Positions 17,873 to 27,390 of a stretch of DNA of 64,000 bases are shown here, one piece after another. The position numbers were made by a program, and so were the translations under genes. Position 1 is the stretch's first letter. The number at the start of each line of letters is the position of its first letter. The notes beneath the pieces were generated by a model that saw nothing but the letters and a program-made list of their open reading frames with translations, did no database searches and had not been told where the DNA came from. Location: contig CABYBQ010000001.1 of the NCBI GenBank assembly GCA_902517275.1, forward strand, positions 1 to 64,000, read 5' to 3'. The stretch comes from an uncultured SAR116 cluster alpha proteobacterium. Lineage in GTDB: Bacteria; Pseudomonadota; Alphaproteobacteria; Puniceispirillales; Marisalimonadaceae.

Positions 17873-19390
17873 TTAACTTTGATCGATAGCTGTTGTCTTA
17901 TTAGAATCTATTATGTAATTAAGTATCTTAAATATTTCAATTTTACTTTGATTTACATAAGCTTTCAAAGATCCTAAATCTCTAGTAATAGTTTCTTTAA
18001 TCAGTAAATTAACAGCTTGATTTGGAAGATTGTCTTGTTTGTTTTCTAAAAAACATATGTTTACTACCTGATCAATTTTAAAATAAAGGCTCTCTATTTT
18101 TTTAAATAGAATTAGTTTTTTACTAACTTCAAATTTTTCAATGAGATATGACTTATTTTGATAAAAAAAGTTTAAAAACTCAATATCTCGTTGTCCTCCA
18201 CCAACATATTTTGTTTCAAACCATTTAATAGATCTTTTCTTAACAACATGTCCATTTGCTTGGTTTATGTTAGTTCTCATCATTGCAATTTCATATGCAA
18301 TTTCATTATCTGAAATATTAATTTTTTTTAATTTTTCTAATAGTTTTGATGTTTTGGCATTAAAATTATTTTCATTAATTATTCTAGTCTTTTTTAAAGC
18401 TAATTTTTCCCAACAAAATGAATTTTCCTGATGATATTTTTTAAAGTTATCATAAGTACATACTACTGGTCCTTCTTTACCAGATGGTCTGAGTTTTGTA
18501 TCAACTTCATACATCAAACCTTCGGTTGTTTTTGAAGACAGCGTTCTAATAAGTTGACGAAATAATTCGATATAAACTTTTTGTGTAGAATTATTATTAG
18601 AATTTTTACCATCATAAATAAAAACCAAATCAAGATCTGAGTTTGCAGTCATTGATAAGGTTGCAAATCTTCCATATGCAACAATACTATAACTCAAATT
18701 GTCAATTTTGTACTTTTTGATTATTCTAGACTCAGCTATTTTCAAAGAAGTATCAAAAGTTGCTTGGGCAAGTAGTGAAAACTCTTGAGACGCTCTATCT
18801 ATATTTATTTCATGATTAATCAAAGCAAAAATAATTTGAAATTTAAGTAATCGATGACTTTGTCTTAGTGAGTCTAAAAGAACTTCTTCATCAAGATTAT
18901 TAATACTTATTTTATCTAAATAATTTTTATAATATGTAATGTTACCATTTAGTCTTATCGCAAAATCAGGTTGTAAAATTTCTAGCGTTTTTACATCTTC
19001 TTTTACAAGACTAGTAATGTATCCTGAAAATAAAAACACTTTTACTAAGTTTTTGTATACAATTTTGTTTTTTGACAAAGTTTCTATATAAGGAAAATTA
19101 AAAATTATTTCATTAGTAAATCGAAGAAGTTGATATAGCCCCTCTTTTTTTTGTTTTGATTGATGAACTATTGGAATTATCTCATCAAAAAAAAAGTATA
19201 AATTCTTTATAATTACTTTAGAAATTTTATTGTTAAAATAATTTTTAAAAAGATCAATTGTTGAGGATAACTTTAGTTTGTCAGAATCTTGAATTTTTCT
19301 AATAATTTCTAAATTTAAATGATTTGATTCGCTTTCTTTATCTTGAGCCAAAGGGAGGTTAATAGGAATGTGAAGTTTTTTATAAAGCAT
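17873..19390 (-). CDS. glnE: Glutamine synthetase adenylyltransferase, C-terminal (adenylylation) half only
   Basis: A protein of 505 residues, about half the usual 900-1000 of GlnE. SMTANSDLDLVFIYD (Asp252 and Asp254 from the ATG) is the nucleotidyltransferase metal site of the second GlnE domain. MYEVDTKLRPSGKEGPVV and FCWEKLALKKTRII follow, as in the C-terminal adenylylating domain. The first 190 residues match the region that normally links the two domains, so the N-terminal de-adenylylating domain is missing. The reading frame is intact and there is no remnant upstream, where fbp begins. The ATG at 19388-19390 is preferred to an upstream TTG. It would adenylylate, and so inactivate, glutamine synthetase, but could not obviously reverse this. 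It sits beside amtB. Confidence 0.85.
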   Translation of the reverse strand: MLYKKLHIPINLPLAQDKESESNHLNLEIIRKIQDSDKLKLSSTIDLFKNYFNNKISKVIIKNLYFFFDEIIPIVHQSKQKKEGLYQLLRFTNEIIFNFPYIETLSKNKIVYKNLVKVFLFSGYITSLVKEDVKTLEILQPDFAIRLNGNITYYKNYLDKISINNLDEEVLLDSLRQSHRLLKFQIIFALINHEINIDRASQEFSLLAQATFDTSLKIAESRIIKKYKIDNLSYSIVAYGRFATLSMTANSDLDLVFIYDGKNSNNNSTQKVYIELFRQLIRTLSSKTTEGLMYEVDTKLRPSGKEGPVVCTYDNFKKYHQENSFCWEKLALKKTRIINENNFNAKTSKLLEKLKKINISDNEIAYEIAMMRTNINQANGHVVKKRSIKWFETKYVGGGQRDIEFLNFFYQNKSYLIEKFEVSKKLILFKKIESLYFKIDQVVNICFLENKQDNLPNQAVNLLIKETITRDLGSLKAYVNQSKIEIFKILNYIIDSNKTTAIDQS

Positions 19391-19520
19391 TAACAAACCA
19401 ATAATTAATTCGTTATATTTATGTTAAACTAACACATAAATTAATATAGTTTCAATATTCAAAAAATTGGGCTAATTGTAAAAAAGTGAACAAAGATTTT
19501 GGATTGAGAGTAATTTAAAC

Positions 19521-20474
19521 ATGTACCTAAATAATTATTTATTAAAATACTGTAATGAAAACGATTTATCTTTGATTATTACCTCTCTTGCAAATGCTGC
19601 GATAGAAATTTCTAAAACTATAAGAAATATCAAAAAAGTTAATAACAATTTTAGTACTAGCAATACACTTAATAAAGATGGTGACGTTCAAAAGCCCCTA
19701 GATATAACTGCAGATGAAGTTTTAATTGATTTTTTAAAAAAATCGCCTGTTTCTGGATATGCTTCAGAGGAACAAGAAGGATTTATTGACTTTAAAAATA
19801 ATAATAATTTTATAGTATTTGCAGACCCGCTTGATGGTTCTAGTAATATTGATGTTAATGTATCTATCGGAACTATTTTCTCAATAATGAACAAAAATGA
19901 ATTAGCTTTAGAAAAAGCATTTATTCAAAAAGGAAGTAATCAAAAAGCATCTGGTTTTTTTGTTTATGGACCTCAAACTACTTTATTTATTACAATTGGG
20001 CATGGAACAGCATTATTTGCTTTGGACGAACTTAAAAATCAATTTTATTTAATTAAAGAGAAGATTATAATACCAAAATCAACTTCTGAATTTGCTATAA
20101 ATGCGGCTTATCAAAGATTTTGGAATAGTGCCACATCTAAATATATTCAAAATTGTCAGGATGGAGAAGAAGGTCCGAGGAAAAAGAATTTTGGAATGAG
20201 ATGGGTAGGATCTTTAGTCGCTGATGCAAGTCGAATTTTCATTAGGGGAGGTATATTTTTATATCCAGCAGACAACAGAAAGAAATATAAAGAGGGTAGG
20301 TTACGATTAACATATGAAGCTAATCCAATAGCATTCTTAATTGAAGAAGCTAAAGGAAAAGCTACTGATGGCAATGAAAGTATATTGAATTTAGAAGTTA
20401 GAGAGATTCACCAAAGATCGCCTTTAATTTTTGGTTCCTCAGAAGAAGTTTTGGAATTTAAAAAATTTTATTGA
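19521..20474 (+). CDS. fbp: Fructose-1,6-bisphosphatase class I
   Basis: A 317-residue class I FBPase that hydrolyses fructose 1,6-bisphosphate to fructose 6-phosphate. The metal-binding EEQEG is near residue 79, DPLDGSSNIDVNVSIGTIFS is near residues 101-120, and the C-terminal RLRLTYEANPIAFLIEEA is near 266-283, all diagnostic. Length is normal. It is the first of six co-directional genes (fbp, tkt, pgk, gap, rpe, gph), with 98 bases before tkt, and would supply the gluconeogenic direction. Its closest pathway partners here are transketolase and ribulose-phosphate epimerase, which use fructose 6-phosphate to make pentoses. Confidence 0.96.
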   Translation: MYLNNYLLKYCNENDLSLIITSLANAAIEISKTIRNIKKVNNNFSTSNTLNKDGDVQKPLDITADEVLIDFLKKSPVSGYASEEQEGFIDFKNNNNFIVFADPLDGSSNIDVNVSIGTIFSIMNKNELALEKAFIQKGSNQKASGFFVYGPQTTLFITIGHGTALFALDELKNQFYLIKEKIIIPKSTSEFAINAAYQRFWNSATSKYIQNCQDGEEGPRKKNFGMRWVGSLVADASRIFIRGGIFLYPADNRKKYKEGRLRLTYEANPIAFLIEEAKGKATDGNESILNLEVREIHQRSPLIFGSSEEVLEFKKFY

Positions 20475-20572
20475 AATATTCAAATAAATCGAAAACTTTT
20501 ATGTAATTTTTTATGTATAAATGTTATGGATATTTAAATTATTTCATCTAAATTTTTTAGGAGTAAATTTAA

Positions 20573-22561
20573 ATGCAAAGCCAGATAAAATCTAATGAAA
20601 AAATAATCACACAAATGGCTGATGCAATTAGATTTTTATCCATGGACGCAGTACAGGCAGCAAATTCAGGTCACCCTGGAATGCCTATGGGAATGGCAGA
20701 TGTCGCTACTATACTTTTTAAAGATTTCATAAATATTTATCCTAAAAAACCAGACTGGCCAGATCGAGACAGATTCGTTTTATCAGCTGGTCATGGATCA
20801 ATGCTTCTGTATGCTCTTCATTATCTTTTAGGATATGAAGATATGCCTATAGAGAATATCAAAAACTTTAGGCAGTTAAATTATAACACAGCAGGTCACC
20901 CTGAGTTTGGATATGCAAAAGGCATAGAGACTACAACTGGTCCTTTAGGACAAGGGTTAGCCACTGCCGTGGGAATGGCTTTAAGTGAAAAACTATTATC
21001 TTCTAAGTTTGGTTCAAATTTAGTAAATCATTATACATACGTAATAGCTGGAGATGGTTGCCTTCAGGAAGGAATTAGTCATGAAGCTATTGAATTTTCA
21101 GGGCACTTAAAACTTTCAAAATTAGTAGTACTTTGGGATGATAATAATATTTCAATTGATGGTTCCACAAATCTATCCAATTCTACCAACCAAATTTCTA
21201 GATTTAAGGCAGCAGGTTGGCATACTCAAGCTATAGATGGCCATAACCATAATGAGATTGAAAAAGCTCTTATTAACGCAAAAAAATCAAGAAGACCGTC
21301 ACTTATTGCTTGTAAAACAACAATAGGATATGGTGCACCAACTTTGGCTGGAACCTCCAAGACACACGGAGCACCTTTAGGTGTAGATGAAATTATTGCT
21401 ACGAGAAAAGCATTGGCATGGGCAAATAAACCGTTTGAAATACCCTCCGAAATCTTAAATAAATGGAAAAAAACAACAGAACGATCACACGAGTTATTTA
21501 AAACGTGGACAAAAAAAAATGAAAACAGTACTAAAAAGAATAAATTTGAGACATTTATAAGTGGAACTATTTCTAAGTCTTATGATAAAAAAATTAACTC
21601 ATTCATAAAACAAATGAAACAAGAAATGCCCAAGTTAGCTACTCGACAATCTAGCCAAAAAACTCTTGAAATTATAAATCAAGTTATAGGTAATACAATT
21701 GGCGGTTCAGCAGATCTTACTGGATCAAATTTGACTAAAACAAGCAAAATGAAAACTGTTTCTTCAAGAAAAGTTTATGGTGATTATATTCATTACGGAA
21801 TTAGAGAGCATGCAATGGGATCTATAATGAATGGTATAGCTTTACATAAAGGCTTCATCCCGTATGGGGGAACTTTTTTAGTATTTAGTGATTATATGAG
21901 GTCATCTATTAGGCTTTCTGCATTAATGTCTTTGAAAGTAATTTATGTTTTAACTCACGATTCTATTGGGCTTGGTGAAGATGGGCCAACTCATCAACCA
22001 ATAGAGCATTTAGCTATATTAAGATCTACACCAAATCTAAATTTAATAAGACCAGCTGACACCGTTGAGACCGCTGAAGCGTGGGACATAGCACTTAAAA
22101 CTAACGGTCCAACAGTTTTGGCCCTTTCAAGGCAGGGTTTAAAAGCTTTTCGTTGTGAAAAATCGTCTGAAAACAAAGTTTCTAGAGGTGGTTATCTAGT
22201 AAATGATATTTCTTCAAGAAGAGATCTAACTCTCATAGCTACTGGATCAGAGGTTGAATTAGCTATAGAGGCGTCTAATTTGTTAAAACAAGAGGGTATT
22301 AAAGTAGCTGTTGTTTCTCTTCCTTGTTGGGAATTATTTGATAAGCAAAATGATGATTATAAACTAAAAGTTTTAGGTAATGGTCCTCGTATTGCTATTG
22401 AAGCTGCTTGTGAAATGGGATGGAGTAAATATATTGGAGAAGATGGTATATTTATAGGTATGAGTAGTTTTGGAGCTTCAGGGCCAGCTCCCGATCTTTA
22501 TAAACACTTTGGTATTACTTCAGAAGCTATAGTAGAACAAGCAAGATCGTTTTTTAAATAA
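20573..22561 (+). CDS. tkt: Transketolase
   Basis: A 662-residue transketolase exchanging two-carbon units between ketoses and aldoses with thiamine diphosphate. The ThDP motif begins GDGCLQEGISHEA near residue 159 and ends with the NNISIDG segment. HPGMPMGMAD is near residue 29, TGPLGQGLATAVGMA near 118, and a GIREHAMG segment with the catalytic Glu lies near 406. EDGPTHQPIEHLA near 465 is also characteristic. Length is normal. AGGAG directly upstream of the ATG is a strong ribosome-binding site. It is 30 bases before pgk. Confidence 0.97.
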   Translation: MQSQIKSNEKIITQMADAIRFLSMDAVQAANSGHPGMPMGMADVATILFKDFINIYPKKPDWPDRDRFVLSAGHGSMLLYALHYLLGYEDMPIENIKNFRQLNYNTAGHPEFGYAKGIETTTGPLGQGLATAVGMALSEKLLSSKFGSNLVNHYTYVIAGDGCLQEGISHEAIEFSGHLKLSKLVVLWDDNNISIDGSTNLSNSTNQISRFKAAGWHTQAIDGHNHNEIEKALINAKKSRRPSLIACKTTIGYGAPTLAGTSKTHGAPLGVDEIIATRKALAWANKPFEIPSEILNKWKKTTERSHELFKTWTKKNENSTKKNKFETFISGTISKSYDKKINSFIKQMKQEMPKLATRQSSQKTLEIINQVIGNTIGGSADLTGSNLTKTSKMKTVSSRKVYGDYIHYGIREHAMGSIMNGIALHKGFIPYGGTFLVFSDYMRSSIRLSALMSLKVIYVLTHDSIGLGEDGPTHQPIEHLAILRSTPNLNLIRPADTVETAEAWDIALKTNGPTVLALSRQGLKAFRCEKSSENKVSRGGYLVNDISSRRDLTLIATGSEVELAIEASNLLKQEGIKVAVVSLPCWELFDKQNDDYKLKVLGNGPRIAIEAACEMGWSKYIGEDGIFIGMSSFGASGPAPDLYKHFGITSEAIVEQARSFFK

Positions 22562-22591
22562 AATCTAACTCAGATTAAGAAAATTATTAAA

Positions 22592-23794
22592 ATGACTTCT
22601 TCAATAAAAAGTATAATGAACGAAAACGTCCTTGATAAGACGGTATTGGTTCGAGCTGATTTAAATATACCTATATCCAGTGGAAATATTTCAGACCAGT
22701 CACGTGTTGAAAGAGTGATACCAACTATCAACTTTTTGAAATCGTCTGGGGCAAAAATAGTTATATGCAGTCATCTAGGAAGACCAAATGGAAAATATAA
22801 TAAAAACTATACTTTAAAACCTCTGGTAGAAATTTTATCGAATATTTTAGAAACAAATGTTCGCTTTAGCAACTCTTGTTTAGGTCAAGAGGCTCTAGAA
22901 ATAAAAACAAGTTTAAAAGCAGGAGAAATTCTTTTGCTTGAGAATGTTCGTTTTCATAAAGAAGAAATAAATAACAGTCTTAGCTTTGCAAAAAAATTAT
23001 CTGAGGGTTGTGATTTATTTGTAAATGATGCTTTTTCTTGTTCTCATAGAGCGCATTCAAGTTTGCATGCCATTACAAATTTTCTACCTTCATATTCAGG
23101 CAAATTGATGGATGAAGAAATAAAAGCCTTAACATCTGTCTTAAGTTCTCCAATAAAACCAGTAGCTGCCTTGGTTGGAGGTGCAAAAATTTCTACAAAA
23201 ATAAATATTATTGAACACTTAATAACGAAGATGGATTATTTAATAATTGGTGGAGCAATGGCAAATACTTTTCTTGTAGCTGAAGGCTTGGATGTAGGAA
23301 AAAGTCTTTTTGAAAAAGATTCTGTAAATATTGCAAAGTCAATTTTGAAAGAAAGTAGAAAAATAAATTGTGAAATAATACTGCCTATTGATGTAGTAGT
23401 TTCAAAATCTTTTGAAACAAATGGAGACACTAAAATTGTATCATCGAATATGATACCTTTAGATATGATGGCGCTTGATGTTGGCCCAAAGACAATAAAA
23501 AAAGTAAGTTCTATTTTTGAAAATATTAAAACCTTATTGTGGAATGGTCCACTCGGTGCTTTTGAATTAGAACCTTTTGGTGAAGGTACTTTTTCATTGG
23601 CAAGACGGGCATCAAATTTAACTACAAGTAACAATTTAATTACCGTAGCAGGTGGAGGCGATACATCCTCAGCTTTAAATAAAGCAGGTGTCAGTGACAC
23701 ATTTACATATATTTCATCGGCTGGTGGCGCTTTTCTTGAGTGGTTAGAAGGTATAGAGTTGCCAGCAATATCGGTATTGAGTAATAATAAATAA
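22592..23794 (+). CDS. pgk: Phosphoglycerate kinase
   Basis: A 400-residue monomeric kinase that interconverts 1,3-bisphosphoglycerate and ADP with 3-phosphoglycerate and ATP. The substrate-binding VLVRADLNIPI is near residue 19, CSHLGRPNG near 59, the hinge GGAKISTKI near 202, and the ATP-binding WNGPLGAFE and GGGDTSSALNK lie near 317 and 355. Length is normal. It is co-directional with gap 24 bases downstream. In this operon it probably works in gluconeogenesis as well as glycolysis. Confidence 0.97.
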   Translation: MTSSIKSIMNENVLDKTVLVRADLNIPISSGNISDQSRVERVIPTINFLKSSGAKIVICSHLGRPNGKYNKNYTLKPLVEILSNILETNVRFSNSCLGQEALEIKTSLKAGEILLLENVRFHKEEINNSLSFAKKLSEGCDLFVNDAFSCSHRAHSSLHAITNFLPSYSGKLMDEEIKALTSVLSSPIKPVAALVGGAKISTKINIIEHLITKMDYLIIGGAMANTFLVAEGLDVGKSLFEKDSVNIAKSILKESRKINCEIILPIDVVVSKSFETNGDTKIVSSNMIPLDMMALDVGPKTIKKVSSIFENIKTLLWNGPLGAFELEPFGEGTFSLARRASNLTTSNNLITVAGGGDTSSALNKAGVSDTFTYISSAGGAFLEWLEGIELPAISVLSNNK

Positions 23795-23818
23795 TTATAT
23801 TTTTTGAGAGGAAATAAA

Positions 23819-24826
23819 ATGTCAGTTAGAGTCTCTATTAATGGTTTTGGTAGAATTGGAAGGAATATTTTAAGAGCTATAATAGAATCGGGTAGGGACG
23901 ATATTAAAGTCGTTGGAATTAACGATTTGGGTCCTGTTGAAACTAATGCTCATTTGTTAAGATATGATACAGTGCATGGAAGGTTCCCAGCTGATGTCAA
24001 AGTTAGTGGTGATAATATTGATGTAGGTAAAGGGCCAATAAAAGTGACATCTATTAGAGATCCAAAAGACCTCCCATGGAAACAACTTGATGTTGATATT
24101 GCTATGGAGTGTACTGGAATCTTTGCTAGCCGTGAAAAGGCTTCAATGCATCTAGTAGCTGGCGCAAAAAGAGTCTTAGTTTCAGCTCCAGCGAGTGGAG
24201 CTGATTTGACTGTTGTCTATGGTGTAAATCATAATAAGTTAACTAAAGATCACCTAGTAGTGTCTAATGCTTCTTGTACAACGAACTGTCTAGCTCCAGT
24301 TGCAATGGTTATTAATCAGGGGGTAGGAATTTCTCAAGGATTTATGACTACAATTCATTCTTACACTGGTGATCAACCAACACTGGATACTATGCATTCT
24401 GATATGTATAGAGCAAGAGCCGCTGCAGGTAATATGATACCAACATCAACTGGAGCTGCAAAAGCAGTAGGTTTAGTTTTACCAGAATTAAATGGAAAGT
24501 TAGATGGTGTCTCAATGAGAGTACCAACTCAAAATGTATCAGTTGTGGACTTTAAATTTAACGCTGTAAAATCCACCTCTGTAGATGAGATTAATAATCT
24601 TATTAAAAAAGCTTCTAATAGTGAACTTTCAAATATTCTTGGATATACAGATGAACCTCTTGTATCAAGTGATTTTAACCATGATTCAAGATCATCCGTT
24701 TTTCATATGGACCAAACAAAGGTGATGGATGGATCATTTGTAAGAGTTTTAAGCTGGTACGATAATGAATGGGGTTTTTCTAATAGAATGTCAGATACAG
24801 CTGTGGCTATGAGCAAAACAATTTAG
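23819..24826 (+). CDS. gap: Glyceraldehyde-3-phosphate dehydrogenase, type I
   Basis: A 335-residue GAPDH. The NAD-binding INGFGRIGRN is at residues 5-14, the catalytic Cys is in SNASCTTNCLAP near residue 155, and the phosphate-site segments are STGAAKAVG and RVPTQNVSVVD. The C-terminal WYDNEWGFSNRM segment is typical. I chose the ATG at 23819, which has a GAGAGGA ribosome-binding site at the proper distance; an in-frame TTG at 23804 would place the ribosome-binding site inside the gene. It interconverts glyceraldehyde 3-phosphate and 1,3-bisphosphoglycerate. rpe follows after 39 bases. Confidence 0.97.
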   Translation: MSVRVSINGFGRIGRNILRAIIESGRDDIKVVGINDLGPVETNAHLLRYDTVHGRFPADVKVSGDNIDVGKGPIKVTSIRDPKDLPWKQLDVDIAMECTGIFASREKASMHLVAGAKRVLVSAPASGADLTVVYGVNHNKLTKDHLVVSNASCTTNCLAPVAMVINQGVGISQGFMTTIHSYTGDQPTLDTMHSDMYRARAAAGNMIPTSTGAAKAVGLVLPELNGKLDGVSMRVPTQNVSVVDFKFNAVKSTSVDEINNLIKKASNSELSNILGYTDEPLVSSDFNHDSRSSVFHMDQTKVMDGSFVRVLSWYDNEWGFSNRMSDTAVAMSKTI

Positions 24827-24865
24827 TTTGTTGTTACTATTCTATTTTTGAAGGAAATAAATTAA

Positions 24866-25525
24866 ATGAAAGAAGTTATTATTGCGCCTTCAATATTATC
24901 TGCTGATTTTGGTTCATTAGCAAATGATGTTAAACTGGTTGATGAAGCTGGTGCTGATTGGATACACTTGGATGTAATGGATGGTCATTTTGTACCAAAC
25001 CTTACTTTTGGTCCTCCAATTATTAAATCGATAAGACCATATTCTGAAAAACCTTTTGATGCACATCTCATGGTTACAAACCCTGATGATTTATTAGAAG
25101 AATATGTAGCCGCTGGCGTCAACATGATTACTGTCCATAAGGAAGTTACTCCACATCTTGATAGAACTCTAACTAGAATAAGAAATTTAGGCTGTAAAGC
25201 TGGAGTTTCTATAAATCCAGGGACATCTCTTTCTGGATTGGAATTCTTGTTAGAAAAACTTGATTTAATACTTATTATGAGTGTTAACCCTGGATTTGGT
25301 GGACAATCATTTATAAATTCTTCAATAGATAAAATTATAGCTGTTAGAGACCTGGTTTCATGTAAACCTATAAATATTCAAGTTGATGGAGGCATAAATA
25401 ATGAAATTGCACCTCAAGTTATTAAAGCAGGCGCCAATGTATTAGTTGCTGGATCCGCTATTTTTTCAGGGTCTAATCTTATAAGTTATCGAAAGAATAT
25501 TGCTTCACTTCGGAATATACCTTAA
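24866..25525 (+). CDS. rpe: Ribulose-phosphate 3-epimerase
   Basis: A 219-residue TIM-barrel enzyme that interconverts ribulose 5-phosphate and xylulose 5-phosphate. Key segments are IAPSILSADFGSLA at residue 6, HLDVMDGHFVPNLTFGP with metal-binding His and Asp near 33-49, MSVNPGFGGQSF near 139, and VDGGINNE near 175 with the second catalytic Asp. Length is normal. An AAGGAAA ribosome-binding site precedes the ATG and gph begins 3 bases after the stop. With tkt it forms the non-oxidative pentose-phosphate part of the cluster. Confidence 0.96.
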   Translation: MKEVIIAPSILSADFGSLANDVKLVDEAGADWIHLDVMDGHFVPNLTFGPPIIKSIRPYSEKPFDAHLMVTNPDDLLEEYVAAGVNMITVHKEVTPHLDRTLTRIRNLGCKAGVSINPGTSLSGLEFLLEKLDLILIMSVNPGFGGQSFINSSIDKIIAVRDLVSCKPINIQVDGGINNEIAPQVIKAGANVLVAGSAIFSGSNLISYRKNIASLRNIP

Positions 25526-25528
25526 ATT

Positions 25529-26206
25529 ATGGGGTATCTTAATTATAATATAATTTTTGATTTAGATGGGACTTTAGTTCATTCAGTTCCGGACATGCAT
25601 AATGCAATAAATAAAACTTTAACCCAATATAAATTAGCAAATATATCAGAACAAAAGCTACAAACTTTTGTAGGAGAAGGAATGTTGTCTTTATCAAAAA
25701 AAGTAGTAGATTATTGTGGAGGCAATGAAGAGTTGTATGAAACTGTTTTTAAGAGTTATAGACAGAATTATTCGATTGAGCCTTATAAATATAGTACTCT
25801 AATGCCTGGCGTAATGAACGCTCTTAATTATTTTTATGACCAAAAAATTCCTATGGGAATATGTACTAATAAAAGACAATTTGTTACTGAAAAACTAATT
25901 AAACAGATGAGTTTAGACAAATTTTTTGACGTTGTCATTGGAGCACAAGATAATATACCACTTAAGCCAAAACCTGACATGATACAGTTAACAATTAATC
26001 AATTTAATTCAATCAAGGGCTCTTTTTTTATGGTGGGTGACACTTCTAATGATATAGATGCTGCTAAATCTGCAAATATTAAGTCTATTGCCGTTAATGG
26101 AGGTTATACACACGTTGATATAAATTCTCTAGGTGCAGATTATACTTTAGACACAATGGAGGAGATTATTGATCTTTTCAGGTCGTTTAAATTGGGTCCC
26201 AACTAA
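25529..26206 (+). CDS. gph: HAD family phosphatase, probable phosphoglycolate phosphatase
   Basis: A 225-residue HAD-superfamily phosphatase. The nucleophile motif FDLDGTLVHSVPD begins at residue 9, motif II is GICTNKR near 110, and motif III/IV is KPKPDMI followed by MVGDTSNDIDAAKSA near 169. The cap-domain location and the rpe-gph order are typical of phosphoglycolate phosphatase (Gph), which removes phosphate from 2-phosphoglycolate produced by DNA repair or by oxygenase side reactions. Without RuBisCO in the window the first source is more likely. The 3' end overlaps the convergent SDR gene by 20 bases. Confidence 0.85.
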   Translation: MGYLNYNIIFDLDGTLVHSVPDMHNAINKTLTQYKLANISEQKLQTFVGEGMLSLSKKVVDYCGGNEELYETVFKSYRQNYSIEPYKYSTLMPGVMNALNYFYDQKIPMGICTNKRQFVTEKLIKQMSLDKFFDVVIGAQDNIPLKPKPDMIQLTINQFNSIKGSFFMVGDTSNDIDAAKSANIKSIAVNGGYTHVDINSLGADYTLDTMEEIIDLFRSFKLGPN

Positions 26207-27107
26207 AGACATCACCACTCCTGTCATTAGGTGTCATTGAACTTCTAAGTGACGGATAAGCTCTCTCAGCTATTTCATGAGGGGTCCAGCCTGAATCAGA
26301 GTGGATACTTTTTATAGGTCTGTTTTGATTATATATAAAAAGTTCATTTAATCTTGCACTGAAAATTTGTCCAGTAACTTCATTTGCAGCGGCAGATGCT
26401 AAGAAAACAGCTAAAGGAGCATTCTTTTCAGGAGTCATTTTTTTAAGTCTTTCGACTCTTTCTTTTTCAGACTCTGTAGTTGAAGGAATTGAGTTTGTCA
26501 TTCTGCTCCAAGCAAATGGAGCAATACAATTCGATCTGACATTGTATCTACTCATATCTAATGCAATAGATTTTGATAACCCAGCAATACCTAGTTTAGC
26601 AGCTGAATAATTAGCTTGGCCAAAATTACCAATTAAACCAGATGTACTGGTCATATGAACATACGAGCCTGATTTTTGCTCACGGAAATAAGGAGCAGCC
26701 GCTCGGCTAACGTAAAAACCACCATTCAAATGGACGTTAATAACACTTTCCCAGTCAGATGGTTCCATTTTATGAAAAATTGTATCTCTTAAAATACCCG
26801 CATTGTTAATAACAATATCAATTTTGCCAAATGTATCTATAGCCTTTTTAACGATCAATTGAGCACTTTCCCAAGTAGAAACACTCTCGTTACTAATAAC
26901 TGCTTTACCTCCCTTTTGTGTAATTAACCCAGTAGTCTCTTCAGCGGGAGAATTTGAACCACCCTCGCCAGTCAATGAAACTCCTATATCATTTACAACT
27001 ATAGATGTTCCTTCAGCAGCTAGTGCTAAAGCTATTTCTCGACCGATACCTCCACCTGCACCAGTTACAATAGCTACTTTATCCTTAAGTTCTAAATCAA
27101 TACTCAT
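26187..27107 (-). CDS. SDR family oxidoreductase, (3R)-hydroxyacyl-CoA dehydrogenase-like
   Basis: A 306-residue short-chain dehydrogenase. The NAD(P)-binding GAGGGIGREIALALA is near residues 17-31, NNAGILRD near 102, the catalytic Ser is in the HMTSTSGLIG stretch near 152, and the catalytic Tyr and Lys are in NYSAAKLG near 166-173. NAGILRDxxFHKM followed by GNFGQANYSAAKLGIAGLS is close to the N-terminal dehydrogenase of peroxisomal multifunctional enzyme type 2, so a role in fatty acyl-CoA oxidation is likely. Bacterial stand-alone copies of this type act on hydroxyacyl-CoAs or steroids; the exact substrate is unknown. It is transcribed alone. Confidence 0.85.
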   Translation of the reverse strand: MSIDLELKDKVAIVTGAGGGIGREIALALAAEGTSIVVNDIGVSLTGEGGSNSPAEETTGLITQKGGKAVISNESVSTWESAQLIVKKAIDTFGKIDIVINNAGILRDTIFHKMEPSDWESVINVHLNGGFYVSRAAAPYFREQKSGSYVHMTSTSGLIGNFGQANYSAAKLGIAGLSKSIALDMSRYNVRSNCIAPFAWSRMTNSIPSTTESEKERVERLKKMTPEKNAPLAVFLASAAANEVTGQIFSARLNELFIYNQNRPIKSIHSDSGWTPHEIAERAYPSLRSSMTPNDRSGDVFSWDPI

Positions 27108-27230
27108 GAGTCAAATTCCTAAATAGTTCAATATTTATAATATAAATTTTGAGTTATCAAGTCACCAAAAATATTTTGAATAACCTAACTGTTGATAATA
27201 AGAAATTATATGATATTAACTAAAGTGAAT

Positions 27231-27307
27231 GACCTCGTAGCTCATCTGGATAGAGCGCAAGATTCCTAATCTTGAGGTAACAGGTTCGAGTCCTGTCGAG
27301 GTCACCA
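27231..27307 (+). tRNA. tRNA-Arg (anticodon CCU)
   Basis: A full cloverleaf can be folded. The acceptor stem GACCTCG pairs with CGAGGTC, the D-arm is GCTC/GAGC, and the anticodon stem CAAGA/TCTTG carries the loop TTCCTAA with anticodon CCT. The T-arm is ACAGG-TTCGAGT-CCTGT, and the 3' CCA is encoded at 27305-27307. It reads AGG arginine codons. Confidence 0.97.
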
Positions 27308-27390
27308 TCATTCAATAAAATCAATGGTTTAATGTTTAGTCTTTAAACAAACTTATAAATTATCTCATTAAAAATTTATGTTTATTCCAT

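Noticed and set aside
23236..23700. 154-codon open frame antisense to pgk
   Set aside because: It lies entirely opposite conserved pgk codons and shows no independent protein features.
19521..26206. Complete Calvin-cycle operon
   Set aside because: The gene order looks like cbb genes, but RuBisCO, phosphoribulokinase and CbbR are absent from the window, so carbon fixation cannot be claimed.
27333..27349. TGTTTA...TAAACA hairpin after tRNA-Arg as a terminator
   Set aside because: The stem is only six AT-rich pairs and no T-run follows, so it is too weak to support.
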